From Clarkia xantiana subsp. parviflora (taxonomy: Eukaryota > Streptophyta > Magnoliopsida > Myrtales > Onagraceae): a DNA stretch of 64,000 nucleotides. Made by a program: the position numbers and the translations under genes. Below, piece after piece: positions 11,201 to 20,495 of the stretch; position 1 is the first letter of the stretch, and each line of letters opens with the position of its first letter. The stretch spans positions 35,393,452 through 35,457,451 of the forward strand of contig JAPTYO010000002.1 in assembly GCA_036873135.1 (NCBI GenBank). Reading direction: 5' to 3'. The notes below the pieces were generated by a model. It had not been told where the DNA came from. It did not search any database and worked only from the letters and a program-made list of their open reading frames with translations.

Positions 11201-12873
11201 TGAAGTCCCGACAGGCGGGAGACCATGTCCAGAATTTGGCGGCGGCATTTGAGCGGATGAAGTTCCATCAGGTCCGACTGAACCCCGACAAATGTGCTTT
11301 TGGGGTGAACTCGGGGAAGTTCCTAGGGTTCATGGTGAGCCAGAGAGGAATCGAGGTGAACCCTGAGAAGCTGCGAGCAATCGAGGAGATGCAGTCCCCG
11401 AAGAATCATCGGGAGGCCCAGGTGCTGAATGGCCGGTCGGCCGCGATGAATCGCTTTCTATCCAAGGCGAGCGATCGAGCTATGCCATTTTTTGATGTGC
11501 TGAGGGCCAACAAGAAGTTCGAGTGGACCGACAAGTGTGAGGAGGCGTTCCAGGCACTAAAACAGCACCTCCGCACCCTTCCGCCGTTGGCGAAACCAGT
11601 TCCAGGCGAGCCGCTCTATCTCTATTTGGCTGTTTCTGATGTGGCTGTTAGTTCTGTTTTGATTAAGATTGTCAAGGGCAACCAAGTGCCTATCTATTAT
11701 GTAAGCAAGGCATTTGCCAAGTCTGAAATAAATTATCCCGCCATTGAGAAGTATCTCTTTGCGTTGATTATTGCCGCTCGAAAACTGCGACCTTACTTCC
11801 ATGCCCATGAAGTCACGGTATTGACTAATCAGCCCTTGAAACACTTCTTGAACCGACCGGAGGCGTCGGGGAGATTGGTAAAATGGGCCATCGAGCTGAC
11901 GGAGTTCCGCATTCATTTCGCTCCGAGAACCGCTATTAAGGGCCAGGCATTGGCAGATTTTATAGCTGAGTCTACGGCACCCGATCTGGAAGTAACGGGT
12001 CCCGCAGAGGGGGCAGCCATGGAGGAAGTCCCGACAACAGAACAGCAGCCAGAACAGCCAAATGAGGAGAATACGTGGGAGATTTACACTGATGGTTCAT
12101 CGAGTGTAGAAGGCTCGGGGGCAGGATTCGTGTTGATACCGCCCGGCGGAGGTGAGCCCTTACGATATGCCCTGGCGTTGACATTCAAAGCCACCGACAA
12201 CGAAGCAGAGTATGAGGCTCTCATCACAGGCCTCAAGATTGCCAAAGGTACGGGGGTTGACCATTTAAAAGTGAAGTGCGACACTAGCTTGGTTGTAAAT
12301 CAAGTCCAGGGGAATTATGAAGCTAAGAACCCGACAATGAAGAAATATTTGCACGAGGTGCAAACTTTGAAGGGAAGCTTCAAAAGTTTTGATATCGAGG
12401 CGATCCCAAGGGAAGAAAACGCGGAAGCAGATGCCTTGAGCAAGTTCGCTCTGGGAGTGGCTCCCGAGGAGAATCGGAAGGTGCACTTCCTAGAGAAGGT
12501 GATTATCTCAAACATCGATCCGGTAGAGATCTGTGCCATTGAGACAGAATCGGGGGAAGAAGAGAAGTCCACTTGGATGACCCCGATGGTCACGTACCTG
12601 ACTACGGGGGTACTCCCCGATGACAAAGTGGCAGCTGTCAGGTTGCGGCGGATTGCGGACAACTATGCAATGGTGGAGAACCAGTTGTACAAAAAAGGGT
12701 ACGTAAAGCCTTTTCTAAAATGCGTAGCAGAACCCGACACAAATCGGATCTTGAGGGAGCTACATGAAGGAGTCGCGGCCTGCCATGAAGGAGCCCGATC
12801 TCTAGTGAGGAAAGCATTGAACTTAGGCTACTACTGGCCCTCGATGAACAAAGAAGCAACTGCAATGGTCTGA
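8248..12873 (+). CDS. Gypsy/Tat gag-protease-RT-RNase H polyprotein up to a nonsense codon
   Basis: The long open frame encodes a Ty3-type gag (RHVQACMGR to FIKQYQGRR), the zinc-like motif CRYHRANGHDTENC, an arginine-serine run (about 9710-9770), an aspartic protease with ILIDGGSSSDILF, and reverse transcriptase with VDFRDLNKACP and catalytic YVDDM (about 11182). The first RNase H follows. A second, archaeal-like RNase H (IYTDGSSSVEGSGAG, then ATDNEAEYEAL) marks the Tat lineage. The frame ends at TGA 12871-12873 inside the integrase zinc finger (HEGVAACHEGARS precedes it). The next codons continue integrase in the same frame, so CGA to TGA is the simplest explanation. The protease has DGG where DSG or DTG is usual. 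Confidence 0.93.
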   Translation, partial: EPCSFSDRGQGDEVSVRDTERNRQEVPRREEDDAPPNPVGPGAGGVPRREEGSSSNSELAKAVAEAMPMFLAAMEALLDKREATRRAEELPPQEEFPPPPPRVAPEEQEMQEVPPRDKGKKPMHSEKFVVDGPGPVQNRTIPLNGPLTADQVVKIVSIYMGDQKQMTSELRDRSSHPFVPRLIDTVAPPGIGIPTIKEYDGEGDPVRHVQRHVQACMGRTSNEDLICSLFPITLGERAMTWFFSLPPGSITCWADMHDRFIKQYQGRRRLLKSVRTLTQVVQRPDKSLAYYYQRFTASAAEIDEEISEGEMIRTFLRNLSAPYGSDLMHSVAAKAIWSMEALQARVKQQIDVQESKIAAGELDPPRTGRGKPSSKLSEDRKGSDKTEGNRNRGRPEKREDRRPPKKDNREGRVTPINSSMASVLAVMDRQGLVRYPPRKEGEFLGGRPDRYCRYHRANGHDTENCRELKKEIEKLIQKGKLKEFVGKGRCRSRSRSRSRSRSKSRDRSPKKKKVEHEASGSGARKERRGTINVIHGGMAAGGDTSASRENYASRISAAVVLGKRSRSWTLKEEMEISFSAKDLVGVESPHDDALVVTLDVDGFEMKRILIDGGSSSDILFMDALEAMGKTKKDLTQVDFPMVGFSGSTSYPLGMITLPVEFGSGWKMERRNVDFVVVESAGAYNAIIGRTTINPLMAVASTVHQKMKFPTDNGVGEVKGDQVTSRKCYINATRRRRRETMTILQTDTDPREEYGRPAPMEDLKEVEIDGPQRRVKIGSALSDERARELIELLKEFKELFAWSPSDMPGISPDVIVHELKIDPAIKPIAQRRRPMGADKRIAIQQEVGRLLDAGFIKELRFQTGVANPVLVRKSNGKWRMCVDFRDLNKACPKDCYPLPRIDQLVDATSGHELLSFMDAYSGYNQIKMAKEDAPHTAFYADSDVYHYDMMPFGLINAGATYQRMVNKLFGDMLGKTMEAYVDDMLVKSRQAGDHVQNLAAAFERMKFHQVRLNPDKCAFGVNSGKFLGFMVSQRGIEVNPEKLRAIEEMQSPKNHREAQVLNGRSAAMNRFLSKASDRAMPFFDVLRANKKFEWTDKCEEAFQALKQHLRTLPPLAKPVPGEPLYLYLAVSDVAVSSVLIKIVKGNQVPIYYVSKAFAKSEINYPAIEKYLFALIIAARKLRPYFHAHEVTVLTNQPLKHFLNRPEASGRLVKWAIELTEFRIHFAPRTAIKGQALADFIAESTAPDLEVTGPAEGAAMEEVPTTEQQPEQPNEENTWEIYTDGSSSVEGSGAGFVLIPPGGGEPLRYALALTFKATDNEAEYEALITGLKIAKGTGVDHLKVKCDTSLVVNQVQGNYEAKNPTMKKYLHEVQTLKGSFKSFDIEAIPREENAEADALSKFALGVAPEENRKVHFLEKVIISNIDPVEICAIETESGEEEKSTWMTPMVTYLTTGVLPDDKVAAVRLRRIADNYAMVENQLYKKGYVKPFLKCVAEPDTNRILRELHEGVAACHEGARSLVRKALNLGYYWPSMNKEATAMV

Positions 12874-13806
12874 TCCTGTGATGCATGCCAGAGGTACGCC
12901 CCGAATATCGTGGCCCCCGCCGCGGACCTAACGCCCATCAGAAGTGCATGGCCCTTTGCGCAATGGGGAATTGACTTGGTGGGACCACTTCCTCAAGCAA
13001 GAGGTCAGTGCAAATACTTACTCGTGGCTATCGACTACTTCTCAAAGTGGATAGAGGTCAAAGCATTGGCTAGAACGACGGGGCAGCAGATCCTCAAGTT
13101 CCTTCAGACTCAAATCATATCCCGGTACGGGATCCCGCGAGTATTGATCAGCGACAACGGACCTCCGTTCAATGGGGCTCAGTTGAAGGAATACCTGGAA
13201 GAATTAAACATTGAGCATCGGACCGCGTCAGTCCGTCACGCCCAGACCAATGGCCAGGTAGAGTCAGCCAACAAGATCGTGATGGACGGCTTGAAGAAGA
13301 GAGTCTATGCTTTGCAGGGCCATTGGCTGGATGAGCTCGAGAATGTGCTATGGGCTGTGAGAACAACACCCAAGCAGTCAATAGGAGAAACTCCGTTTGG
13401 CCTGGTTTATGGCACGGAGGCAGTTGCTCCCGTGGAGATAGCGGTGGCATCCCATCGCGCGAAATACTACGAGCCTCTGACAAATGAGGAAATGAGACGT
13501 CTAGATTTAGACTTGCTCGAGGAAAAGAGGTGGAAAGCCGATGAAGTCCAGGCCCGGATGCGTCTGGCAACGGCCCGATACTATAATCGGCGTGTCAGGT
13601 CCCGACAATTCTTCGTAGGAGAACTTGTCTGGCGGAGGAATGAGTTTGTTCATCAAGATCAGATCAACAAGCTGTCACCAAAATGGGAAGGACCCTACAA
13701 GATCGTGGGGATGCCAGTGCCCAATGCATACAAGTTAGAGGATCTCGAAGGCAAGACGTTGAAACATTCCTTCAGTGGTGAACACTTGAAGAAGTATCAT
13801 GTTTGA
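12874..13806 (+). CDS. Gypsy/Tat integrase, remainder after the nonsense codon
   Basis: In frame with gag-pol, this starts with the zinc-finger cysteines (SCDACQRYAP). It contains the catalytic triad: aspartate in WGIDLVGPL, aspartate in LISDNGPPF, and glutamate in NGQVESANK. A GPY-like C-terminal region follows (KWEGPYKI) and the frame closes at TGA. Apart from the nonsense codon at 12871-12873 the integrase looks intact. Confidence 0.93.
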   Translation, partial: SCDACQRYAPNIVAPAADLTPIRSAWPFAQWGIDLVGPLPQARGQCKYLLVAIDYFSKWIEVKALARTTGQQILKFLQTQIISRYGIPRVLISDNGPPFNGAQLKEYLEELNIEHRTASVRHAQTNGQVESANKIVMDGLKKRVYALQGHWLDELENVLWAVRTTPKQSIGETPFGLVYGTEAVAPVEIAVASHRAKYYEPLTNEEMRRLDLDLLEEKRWKADEVQARMRLATARYYNRRVRSRQFFVGELVWRRNEFVHQDQINKLSPKWEGPYKIVGMPVPNAYKLEDLEGKTLKHSFSGEHLKKYHV

Positions 13807-13959
13807 TATGAAGCCGCCACGAATGGCGCAAATTGTCTATCAATAAAATCCGATGTAAGCCTACTTTGAATTATCAGTGAATAAAAGAAGTTGCCTTCCG
13901 ATCAAATTGCTTTCGAATTTATTCTTACTGTTAATAAGACGTCCTGAGTGACGCAACAA

Positions 13960-14240
13960 AACCCTTCCGAGGTACGATGAAAGCCCCGCAGGGGATGCGT
14001 AAGTCGTCTATATGACGCGGCCAAAAGCCTTAACAGGTACGGACAAAAGCCCTACGGGGTACACGTAAGTCGTCTATATGATGCAACCAAAAGCCTAGGT
14101 ATGAAAAGACCCTGATGGGTCCGCGTAAGTCGTCTATATGATGCAGCCAAAAAGCCTTAACGGGTATGAAAAAGCCTTAACAGGTCCGCGTAAGTCGTCT
14201 ATATGATGCGGCAAAAAGCCTTAACGGGTACGATTAAGCC
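13960..14240. repeat. About 62-bp tandem repeats, Gypsy 3' region
   Basis: Four copies of a unit containing GTAAGTCGTCTATATGA are spaced about 62 bp apart, interleaved with AAGCCTTAACRGG. Confidence 0.88.
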
Positions 14241-14283
14241 GTCCAGTAGAGATGCAATGGAAGCCTTAAGGGATATGAAAATG

Positions 14284-14470
14284 ACCTTAAAAGGCATGAA
14301 CGAGAAACCTTAAGTGGTGAAGTTCCGATTTTGAACGAGAAACCTTAAATGGTGAAGTTCCGATTTTGAACGAGAAACCTTAAGTGGTGAGGTTCCGATT
14401 TTGGACGAGAAGCCTTAAGTGGTGAAGTCCCGATTTTGGACGAGAAGCCTTAAGTGGTAAAGTCCCGAGT
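14284..14470. repeat. About 36-bp tandem repeats, Gypsy 3' region
   Basis: About five copies of a unit with CGAGAARCCTTAARTGGT and GAAGTTCCGATTTT lie directly after the 62-bp array. Confidence 0.9.
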
Positions 14471-14676
14471 AAAACGTCGGAAGGACGTATGAAGTCATTT
14501 TAATGGTGCATTGGAATGATTTGAGTAACGAATTAAAAGCCGCTTTAGATAAAGTGCAAACAAGTATCGATACCAAAACAGATGGAAAGAAATTTCTTAG
14601 ATAAAGGCCCGAAAGCCAAAGGAGTTCGTTACAAGAAACAAAGGAGAAAAACAACAAGGGCTAAAAGATGTAGGTA

Positions 14677-15097
14677 TTAAGCGTGGTCCTTATTGGCGGT
14701 GTCAGCAGGAGTTGGGTCCACGGAGTTGGTGGCAGAAGGCTCCACAGGGTCAGCCGTTGGAGGAATAGCTATTAGAATCATGGGATCGAGGAGTTTCCGA
14801 TGAAGAAGTAGCTCCTCTTCACTCTGAACTTGTGGTATGCATTTCCGGCCTTGAGCATCGGCCTCTTTGGTGGAAATGACACATCCTTCCCGGAGAGCTG
14901 CATCATAAGCAGTGCTGAAAATCTCGTTCAGAACATAGTCGAAGTTGAAAGGCTTCCTTCCCTCGAAACCAGATCCACCATCTGAAATTAGCCATTGAAA
15001 GAGGCAATTAAGCTAAGTAAAGAGGCAAGCAAACAATAGAGAAGGAAACCTTACCAGACATGGTAAAGTCTTGAATCACTTGAGGAGCAAAAGACAT
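14677..15097 (-). CDS. Spliced antisense gene inside the Gypsy element, 115 aa
   Basis: On the strand opposite to gag-pol, exon 1 is 15097-15055 and exon 2 is 14981-14677. Between them lies a 73-nt intron with donor GTAAGG and acceptor TTTCAG. Joined, they give 348 nt, a 115-residue acidic protein beginning MSFAPQVIQDFTMSDGG and ending NKDHA. An in-frame TGA precedes the ATG, a second in-frame ATG occurs at codon 13, and TATAAAA sits 84 nt upstream. No conserved domain, signal peptide or membrane segment was recognised; the C-terminal third is rich in P, T and D. Extra genes, some antisense, are known between pol and the 3' LTR in Tat-group elements. The gene call is an inference from open frame, splice sites and promoter together. 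Confidence 0.62.
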
Positions 15098-15180
15098 GGG
15101 GAGGAGAAAACTTCAGGTCCAAAAACGGAGGCACTTCCGAAAATGGAGACGGTGAAGAAGAATATTGCCCAGGTCTTAGC

Positions 15181-15187
15181 TTTTATA
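15181..15187 (-). promoter_or_regulatory. TATA box of the antisense gene
   Basis: TATAAAA on the minus strand lies 84 nt upstream of the antisense ATG. It is followed by a pyrimidine-rich stretch (TTCTTCTTCACC) typical of a plant 5' UTR. A TGACGT element lies further upstream at 15289-15294. Confidence 0.55.
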
Positions 15188-15652
15188 AGCAAAATGACAG
15201 ATTGGACGGACTTAATCTGGACCTTTGAAGATGAAACAATTCAATCTCAACCGTCGAAGACTGAGGGACAGTACAGAAAAGACGATGCTGACGTAATGAG
15301 TGCCTTTTTCAGAAAACAGCAGTCACGCTGATTTAAACGTCGTTTCTCTATCCTCAGACATTTAATGCTGCAGTAACCGAGAAGTCTTCTCGGATTTGGC
15401 AACTGCCCATGGGGCCTGGTGGGCCCAGAATAATCATAAGAAACTCTGACATGTAACGATCACACGCGAAGATCAAAACCTCCGACGGTGGTATCGGAAG
15501 GTATGAAGACAAAAGCCTTTAACTGAGACATCAAAAATTGCAAAGGTCAAACCCCCCGACGGTGGTATCGGAGGGTGCGAAAAACGGAAACCTCCGATAA
15601 CGAGGTCAAAAAGCATGAATTAGAAGACACGGCGAACTAAAGTCCCCCATGT

Positions 15653-15664
15653 CTTGGGGGCAAA
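15653..15664 (+). other. Gypsy polypurine tract
   Basis: CTTGGGGGCAAA directly precedes the 3' LTR TGATGG. The same GGGGGCAA(A/G)-TGATGG junction occurs in elements B and C on the minus strand. Confidence 0.85.
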
Positions 15665-16407
15665 TGATGGGTTCCGATGTAATCGTTAGCCCCGTTAACA
15701 ACCAATGGACGGCAAATAGGTCCAGTGGGCCTCGTAAAAGCCTAGAAGGCCCAGAGGCCCAACACGAAGGGTTCCGACTCTAATAGTCCCGATGTAGGAG
15801 CTGAATGCTCCCGATGAGAAGCCTCTGAGTAGGCCCCGATATGCCTTAGTAAATGCCCCGATAATAAAGCCCCACAGAGGCTGGACCTGTCCCGTAGAGA
15901 CTGAAGGTCCTGGGTGGTGATCTAGAATGAGACAACTCTGGAGTCCCCGACGGGAGTCGAGACTCGTGATCAGAGGATAAGACCGAGAAACCCGCCTACT
16001 GGATGAGAGTAGTGGGAAGACGGTTAGGATATAGATAATCTTCCCCGATAATACGCAGGGCGTGCCCGAGATACGCGGAAGTATGGGTAAGATACGCGGA
16101 GCGTGGGCCGAGATATATGGAATCGTGGCGAGATATACGGAATCGTGGTTATAACGGCCGAGCCTGGCCTCAGGTAACTCTGGGTGACTTCTCCTCCTAT
16201 ATAAAGGAGGAAGTTACCCCAGAAAATCATTCATTCTGATACGAACTTAGACTCTGCTTACCACTTCATTGATCACCGTACTCATTTAAGCATCGGAGAG
16301 GGATTCTGGGTCACCACCCAGGTCATCCCCTTTTGCAGGACCACGCGGAGCCCAGGAGTCCAAGCATTCCGTCAAGGACGTAACGGAGCTTCGCCCGTGA
16401 TCCAACA
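15665..16407 (+). repeat. Gypsy 3' LTR
   Basis: 743 bp, differing from the 5' LTR at about four positions. Its TATA box TATATAAA (16198-16205) points toward ISU1. Confidence 0.96.
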
Positions 16408-16412
16408 AACAT

Positions 16413-16872
16413 GAACCGGTTTGTTCGGTCCGACCCGGTTGAATCCGGCTACCTCTCATCGAATAGGGTCTAGTGTGCATTCCAATCTTTTACGCAAACC
16501 GGACAGCTAATATGTTCAGTTCACGGTCCGCTGGTCCGGTTTTCAAACACTGTTTTATCCACATCAACAATATAAATAATTAGTAATTAAAACCTGGAAA
16601 AGCTTTACCCGCTGCAAGGCGCATGGTATAGAAAGTACTCTTGGGCGCAGTGGTCCCGGTGTATATTGTTATTTTTTCAGTTAAGCGATATGTACTGGAA
16701 GGGAACCGCCATCCTTCTTCCACGTGTCCATCTATCATCCGCTCACTTGACCGCCATTGTTTCCCTCTTCTTCCGAAACAGAACCCTAGAAATTGGAACA
16801 GACGACCTTCATCGACTCAACGAAAAAGTGAACCTTTGAATCTCTCTTCTCCAGCTAGCAATACAAGCCATA
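16413..16872 (+). promoter_or_regulatory. ISU1 upstream region with G-box
   Basis: The left part (16413-16570) is repeat-like, with CCGGTT motifs, and is the continuation of the sequence cut by the Gypsy insertion. The right part is the probable ISU1 promoter and 5' UTR. CACGTG (16721-16726, in CCACGTGTCC) is a G-box/ABRE-type motif. No clear TATA box was seen. Confidence 0.55.
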
Positions 16873-18246
16873 ATGCTTAGATTGTGTTCGAAGAAGCTCC
16901 TAGGCGTGGCCATGGCGGAGGCGTCAATGCGCCCGGCATCGCTGCTGCCGCGTTTGTACCACGAGAGGGTGGTCGACCACTACAACAACCCGCGCAACGT
17001 AGGATCATTCGATAAGAATGACCCCACGGTGGGTACGGGGTTGGTTGGAGCTCCAGCTTGCGGAGATGTGATGAAGCTACAAATCAAGGTTGACGAGGAG
17101 ACCGGGAAGATCGTAGATGCTCGTTTCAAGACCTTTGGATGTGGATCAGCTATTGCATCTTCCTCTGTTGGTCAGTATCTTTCTTTTTCTTGAATGAATT
17201 CGTCTTTTCTTTGTTTCTTAATTATAATATTGTAATTCCAAATTAGAGATTGGATAAAGCTTGAACCAAACGAGGGGTTTTGATCGTTTCTTGATAGATT
17301 GAATCAGAAGTTGTCCCTTTAAGAGCTGGTTTATCCTTTACTTATGTATGTAATTCTTGTAGATTAAGAGCTAATTGCTGAGGCAGCTGTTAAAATAATG
17401 GTTGATTCTTGATTTAGTATGAATAGGCTCTTCTCCGCCATGCCAATGTGTTAGGATTTGTAGGCAGCTTGATTTTTAGTACCCTGGCTAAGCCCAGATA
17501 AATTCTGTTGTATAGAATGTTGTTCATTTTGCTCATTATTATTATAAAGAGAGACCAAACGAATTTTATGCATAGTTGGAATTTCCAATGGGTAAAAAGA
17601 TCCCCTCATATACAAATTGAGCCCTTTTCGGGATACAAAAGCTTGGTAGTTGTGAACCTGATTTCTAGTCAAGCTATGTTGAATTGCTTCTTGGATTTCT
17701 TTATGAGGCGCCTGTTTTTCTTCTTTTGTTATTATTATTGGAAATATATTCCTGCCTGGACTTCATTTATTAATTGAGTGTTTTTCATGAGTGCAGCTAC
17801 TGAATGGGTGAAGGGGAAACAGATGGAGGAAGTTGTCTCCATAAAAAACACGTAAGCAGATTACATGTTTTGTTCCTCATTCCAATCATATGCTATCGTT
17901 TCTTAGAGGTGGTTCTTGTTGAGGACACTGAATTTCATATTATTGTTTTGAGTTGAGTTTGGATGTTGTGGTGCTCAGCAGATGAGATAATTATAAGTTG
18001 AGAAAAGTGGGGATAGAATGGTTCTGGTTTTTGGTCCCCAGTATTAGTTAATGGATGATGTTTTTATCAAACTAAGTAGCTGCTAATCGAGTATCCATCT
18101 ATTGATCATATGACAGTGAAATTGCGAAGCACCTATCGCTTCCACCAGTGAAGCTGCACTGCAGCATGCTTGCCGAGGACGCCATCAAGGCAGCCGTGAA
18201 GGATTATGAAACCAAACGTGCCAAACTCAATGCTTCTGCTACATGA
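16873..18246 (+). CDS. ISU1: Mitochondrial Fe-S cluster assembly scaffold (IscU/ISU family)
   Basis: Three exons (16873-17170, 17797-17851, 18117-18246) with GT-AG introns give a 160-residue protein. The first about 35 residues are basic and serine/leucine rich, as expected of a mitochondrial presequence. The IscU domain follows (YHERVVDHYNNPRNVG). The three cluster-ligand cysteines are present at about 63 (PACGD), 90 (FGCGSA) and 133 (LHCSM). LPPVK at 126-130 is the site bound by the HscA/mtHsp70 chaperone. The family assembles nascent 2Fe-2S clusters on cysteine-desulfurase-derived sulfur in the mitochondrial matrix. Length matches plant ISU proteins and no defect is visible. Which plant ISU paralogue it corresponds to cannot be decided. 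Confidence 0.95.
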
Positions 18247-18984
18247 AAGTGAGGTTGCTCTGCTTACTTTGGTTGAAGACGTGGTAAATCTGCTTACTTA
18301 AATATGTAATGATAATAATAATAATGTGTAAAACAGACATGTGAATACGATGTTTTGTATTGCAGGATATGATCGATTCTGTCTTGTTTTAGTTTAAGTG
18401 GGGCAAATAAGCGATTTACACCAGGAGTGTTGTTTTTTAAATTTCTTCATTACTGGAAAGCAGGGGAGGGGATCCAGTATAAAAATCACTCATTGTCTGT
18501 CCTCTAGAGAGAGAGCAGAAGAGAATCCAAGGAAGAAGAAAAGCAAACTCGATTCCCAATCTGAACATCCTCTGCTCATCTTGTGTGCGTAGAATTAATT
18601 TTAGGATCAAAATGCTGCGTTGAGTAGTCGGTCTATTACTTATTATATGATGTTATGAGATATAAAGATGGGACACATAGTTAACTTATCAAAGTGGATT
18701 TTTCTTACTCGTATGCTTACTTATTTTATAATAAATGGTAAATGGTTGGAGTTCCCAAAAGAAGTTCCGATTTGAGTATATTGCTAGTTTGATTTTTAGA
18801 TGGTCCAACAAATTGTTGGTTAAAGCATTTTGCTGTCTTAGCTGTCCTGTGTGGGTAAACTTCGCTAACTCTTTCACTATGTCTACTTTTGTTTGGACCG
18901 AATTAGGTGCGTGTTGGGCATATAATGAAAGCAAAATAGATTAATTTGTTAGACCACATATAAATCAACTAGTAATTTATTCAA
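18247..18984. other. ISU1 3' UTR and intergenic DNA
   Basis: AT-rich with TAATAATAATAATGTG-like signals soon after the stop. No gene or clear repeat was seen. Confidence 0.5.
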
Positions 18985-19769
18985 GGATTTATAGGTTTTT
19001 TGGTACTATACGTTTACCAACTGTATACTTTTGGTCTGACCGTTAGTTGACCATTAGAGTTGACCGTTAAATAATCACGTGACTTACACATGCCCAACCC
19101 CAAATTTTGATTTTGTTCAGTTTAATCCTCAAATTTTGTGTCCTAACTTTTTATTTTTAAAATTTAGTCATTTAACATTTTCAACCGCACCTTAGGACTA
19201 AATTGACCTAGCTATGGTTCGACCCATGGTTAGGCCGTACCATGGCTAGGGTCGCCTGAGCCGGGTGAACCTTACCATGGTCCGACCTAGCCATGGGTTA
19301 GACCGTTTCTAGGTCAATTTAGCATTAGGGTCCAACTGGGTCAATTGGACCCAATTGCTAAAGTGACCTAGCTATGGTCTGACCCATGGCTAGGTCGGAC
19401 CATGGTTAGGATCGCCCGTGTCCGGCGACCCTAGTCATGGTCCGATATAGCCATGGGTCGACTATGGCTAGGTCGACTATGACTAGGTCAATTTAGTATT
19501 AGGGTGCGGTTGAAAATGTTTAAGGGCTAAATTGCAAAAATAAAAAGTTAGGACAAAAAATTTGAGGACTAAACTGAAAAAATCAAAATTTGGGGCTAGA
19601 CATGTGCAAGTCACGTGACTATTTAACGGTCAACACTAACAGTCAACTAACGGTCGGACCAAAAGTATACAATTGGCAAACGTATGGTACCAAAAATAGG
19701 CAAAATCAAACATGTGGTACCGAAAGCCAAAAGTGGACAAACATAAGGTACCAAAATACCTATAAACCC
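18985..19769. mobile_element. Foldback MITE, MULE-like, 785 bp
   Basis: Long imperfect terminal inverted repeats of about 300 bp start GGATTTATAGG on the left and GGGTTTATAGG on the right (reverse complement). They are flanked by TTTATTCAA and TTTGTTCAA, a 9-bp duplication with one mismatch, as in Mutator-like elements. The centre consists of repeated palindromic motifs around CCTAGCYATGG and CATGGYTAGG. No transposase is encoded. A relative lies at 62419-63114. Confidence 0.82.
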
Positions 19770-19778
19770 TTTGTTCAA

Positions 19779-20495
19779 TTGCTTAAACAATAACTAGTAA
19801 TTTGTTACATTGTGTTCATTACGTGATCTTTGTACAGATATAAAACTGGACGTAGCAAAGTGCTAAACTTTTTTGTAAAGAATTTGTACAGTGACTCAAA
19901 CATCATATAGCAAAATGTGACTTGGTTTACCTATATTTACTAATGTTACTTTTTGCTTAAACATCCAAGTGTGGTTACCTACATTTGCTAATGTGAATGT
20001 TTGCTTTAAACGTGTGTTTTTTACATTTGTCGATGTGACCGTTTGATTACTTGAGATGAAAGATTCAAAATACAATTTCTATATTCATTCTTCATTATGT
20101 CCATTACACTCTTTAACAAATTCGTCAATTTTTATTTTTATTTTTTTAAAATAAAAACAGCAAGTATTTTAAAAACAAAACCAACAATGGGTTCGAATCG
20201 GTACCCCAGCCGGGGTTTGGATTAGAACCCACTCGAAGCAACTAGGTTTAATCAAACTCAACCTGCATTTGAAGATCAATATGAAGGACAATAGAAGTTC
20301 GAGTTATCACATCAAGTGGGAGTATTGGACTTGCTTAGTATGTCGTTCAACTTGTCGTTCATGTTCTTGGTCGAGCTTACTATTTATTAGCTCATATTTC
20401 ACCCAAATGTTCAACCGGAAATGTTTGGTCATTAATCAATCAGAAATAAGTAAAAAGATAAAAATTTGGAAAGAATATATTGAAAATCGATTGAG
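19779..20495. other. Intergenic, nothing recognised
   Basis: AT-rich. Short imperfect repeats of TTTACCTA-like and TGCTAATGTGA-like sequence occur near 19920-20050. No gene is supported. Confidence 0.4.

Larger units (their letters stand above)
7351..16407 (+). mobile_element. Ty3/Gypsy retrotransposon, Tat type, young and nearly intact
   Basis: The 9.06-kb element has two 743-bp LTRs (TGATGGGTT...CCAACA) and exact target duplication AACAT at 7346-7350 and 16408-16412. I count four substitutions between the LTRs. At an assumed 1.3e-8 substitutions per site per year this suggests roughly 0.2 million years; the rate is an assumption. The polyprotein carries gag, a zinc-binding motif, protease, reverse transcriptase, two RNase H domains and integrase, the arrangement of the Tat lineage. 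Defects are one nonsense codon (12871-12873) and an apparent frame change near the gag start. About 1.86 kb follow pol, with tandem repeats and an antisense spliced gene. Confidence 0.96.

Noticed and set aside
13169..13570. 133-codon antisense frame inside integrase
   Set aside because: A shadow of the well-supported integrase frame, without splice sites or promoter.
15071..15331. Plus-strand open frame of 86 codons
   Set aside because: It is the complement of the promoter and leader of the antisense gene and has no recognisable domain.
18398..18592. 64-codon open frame downstream of ISU1
   Set aside because: Within the 3' flank, no recognisable domain, low complexity at the end.
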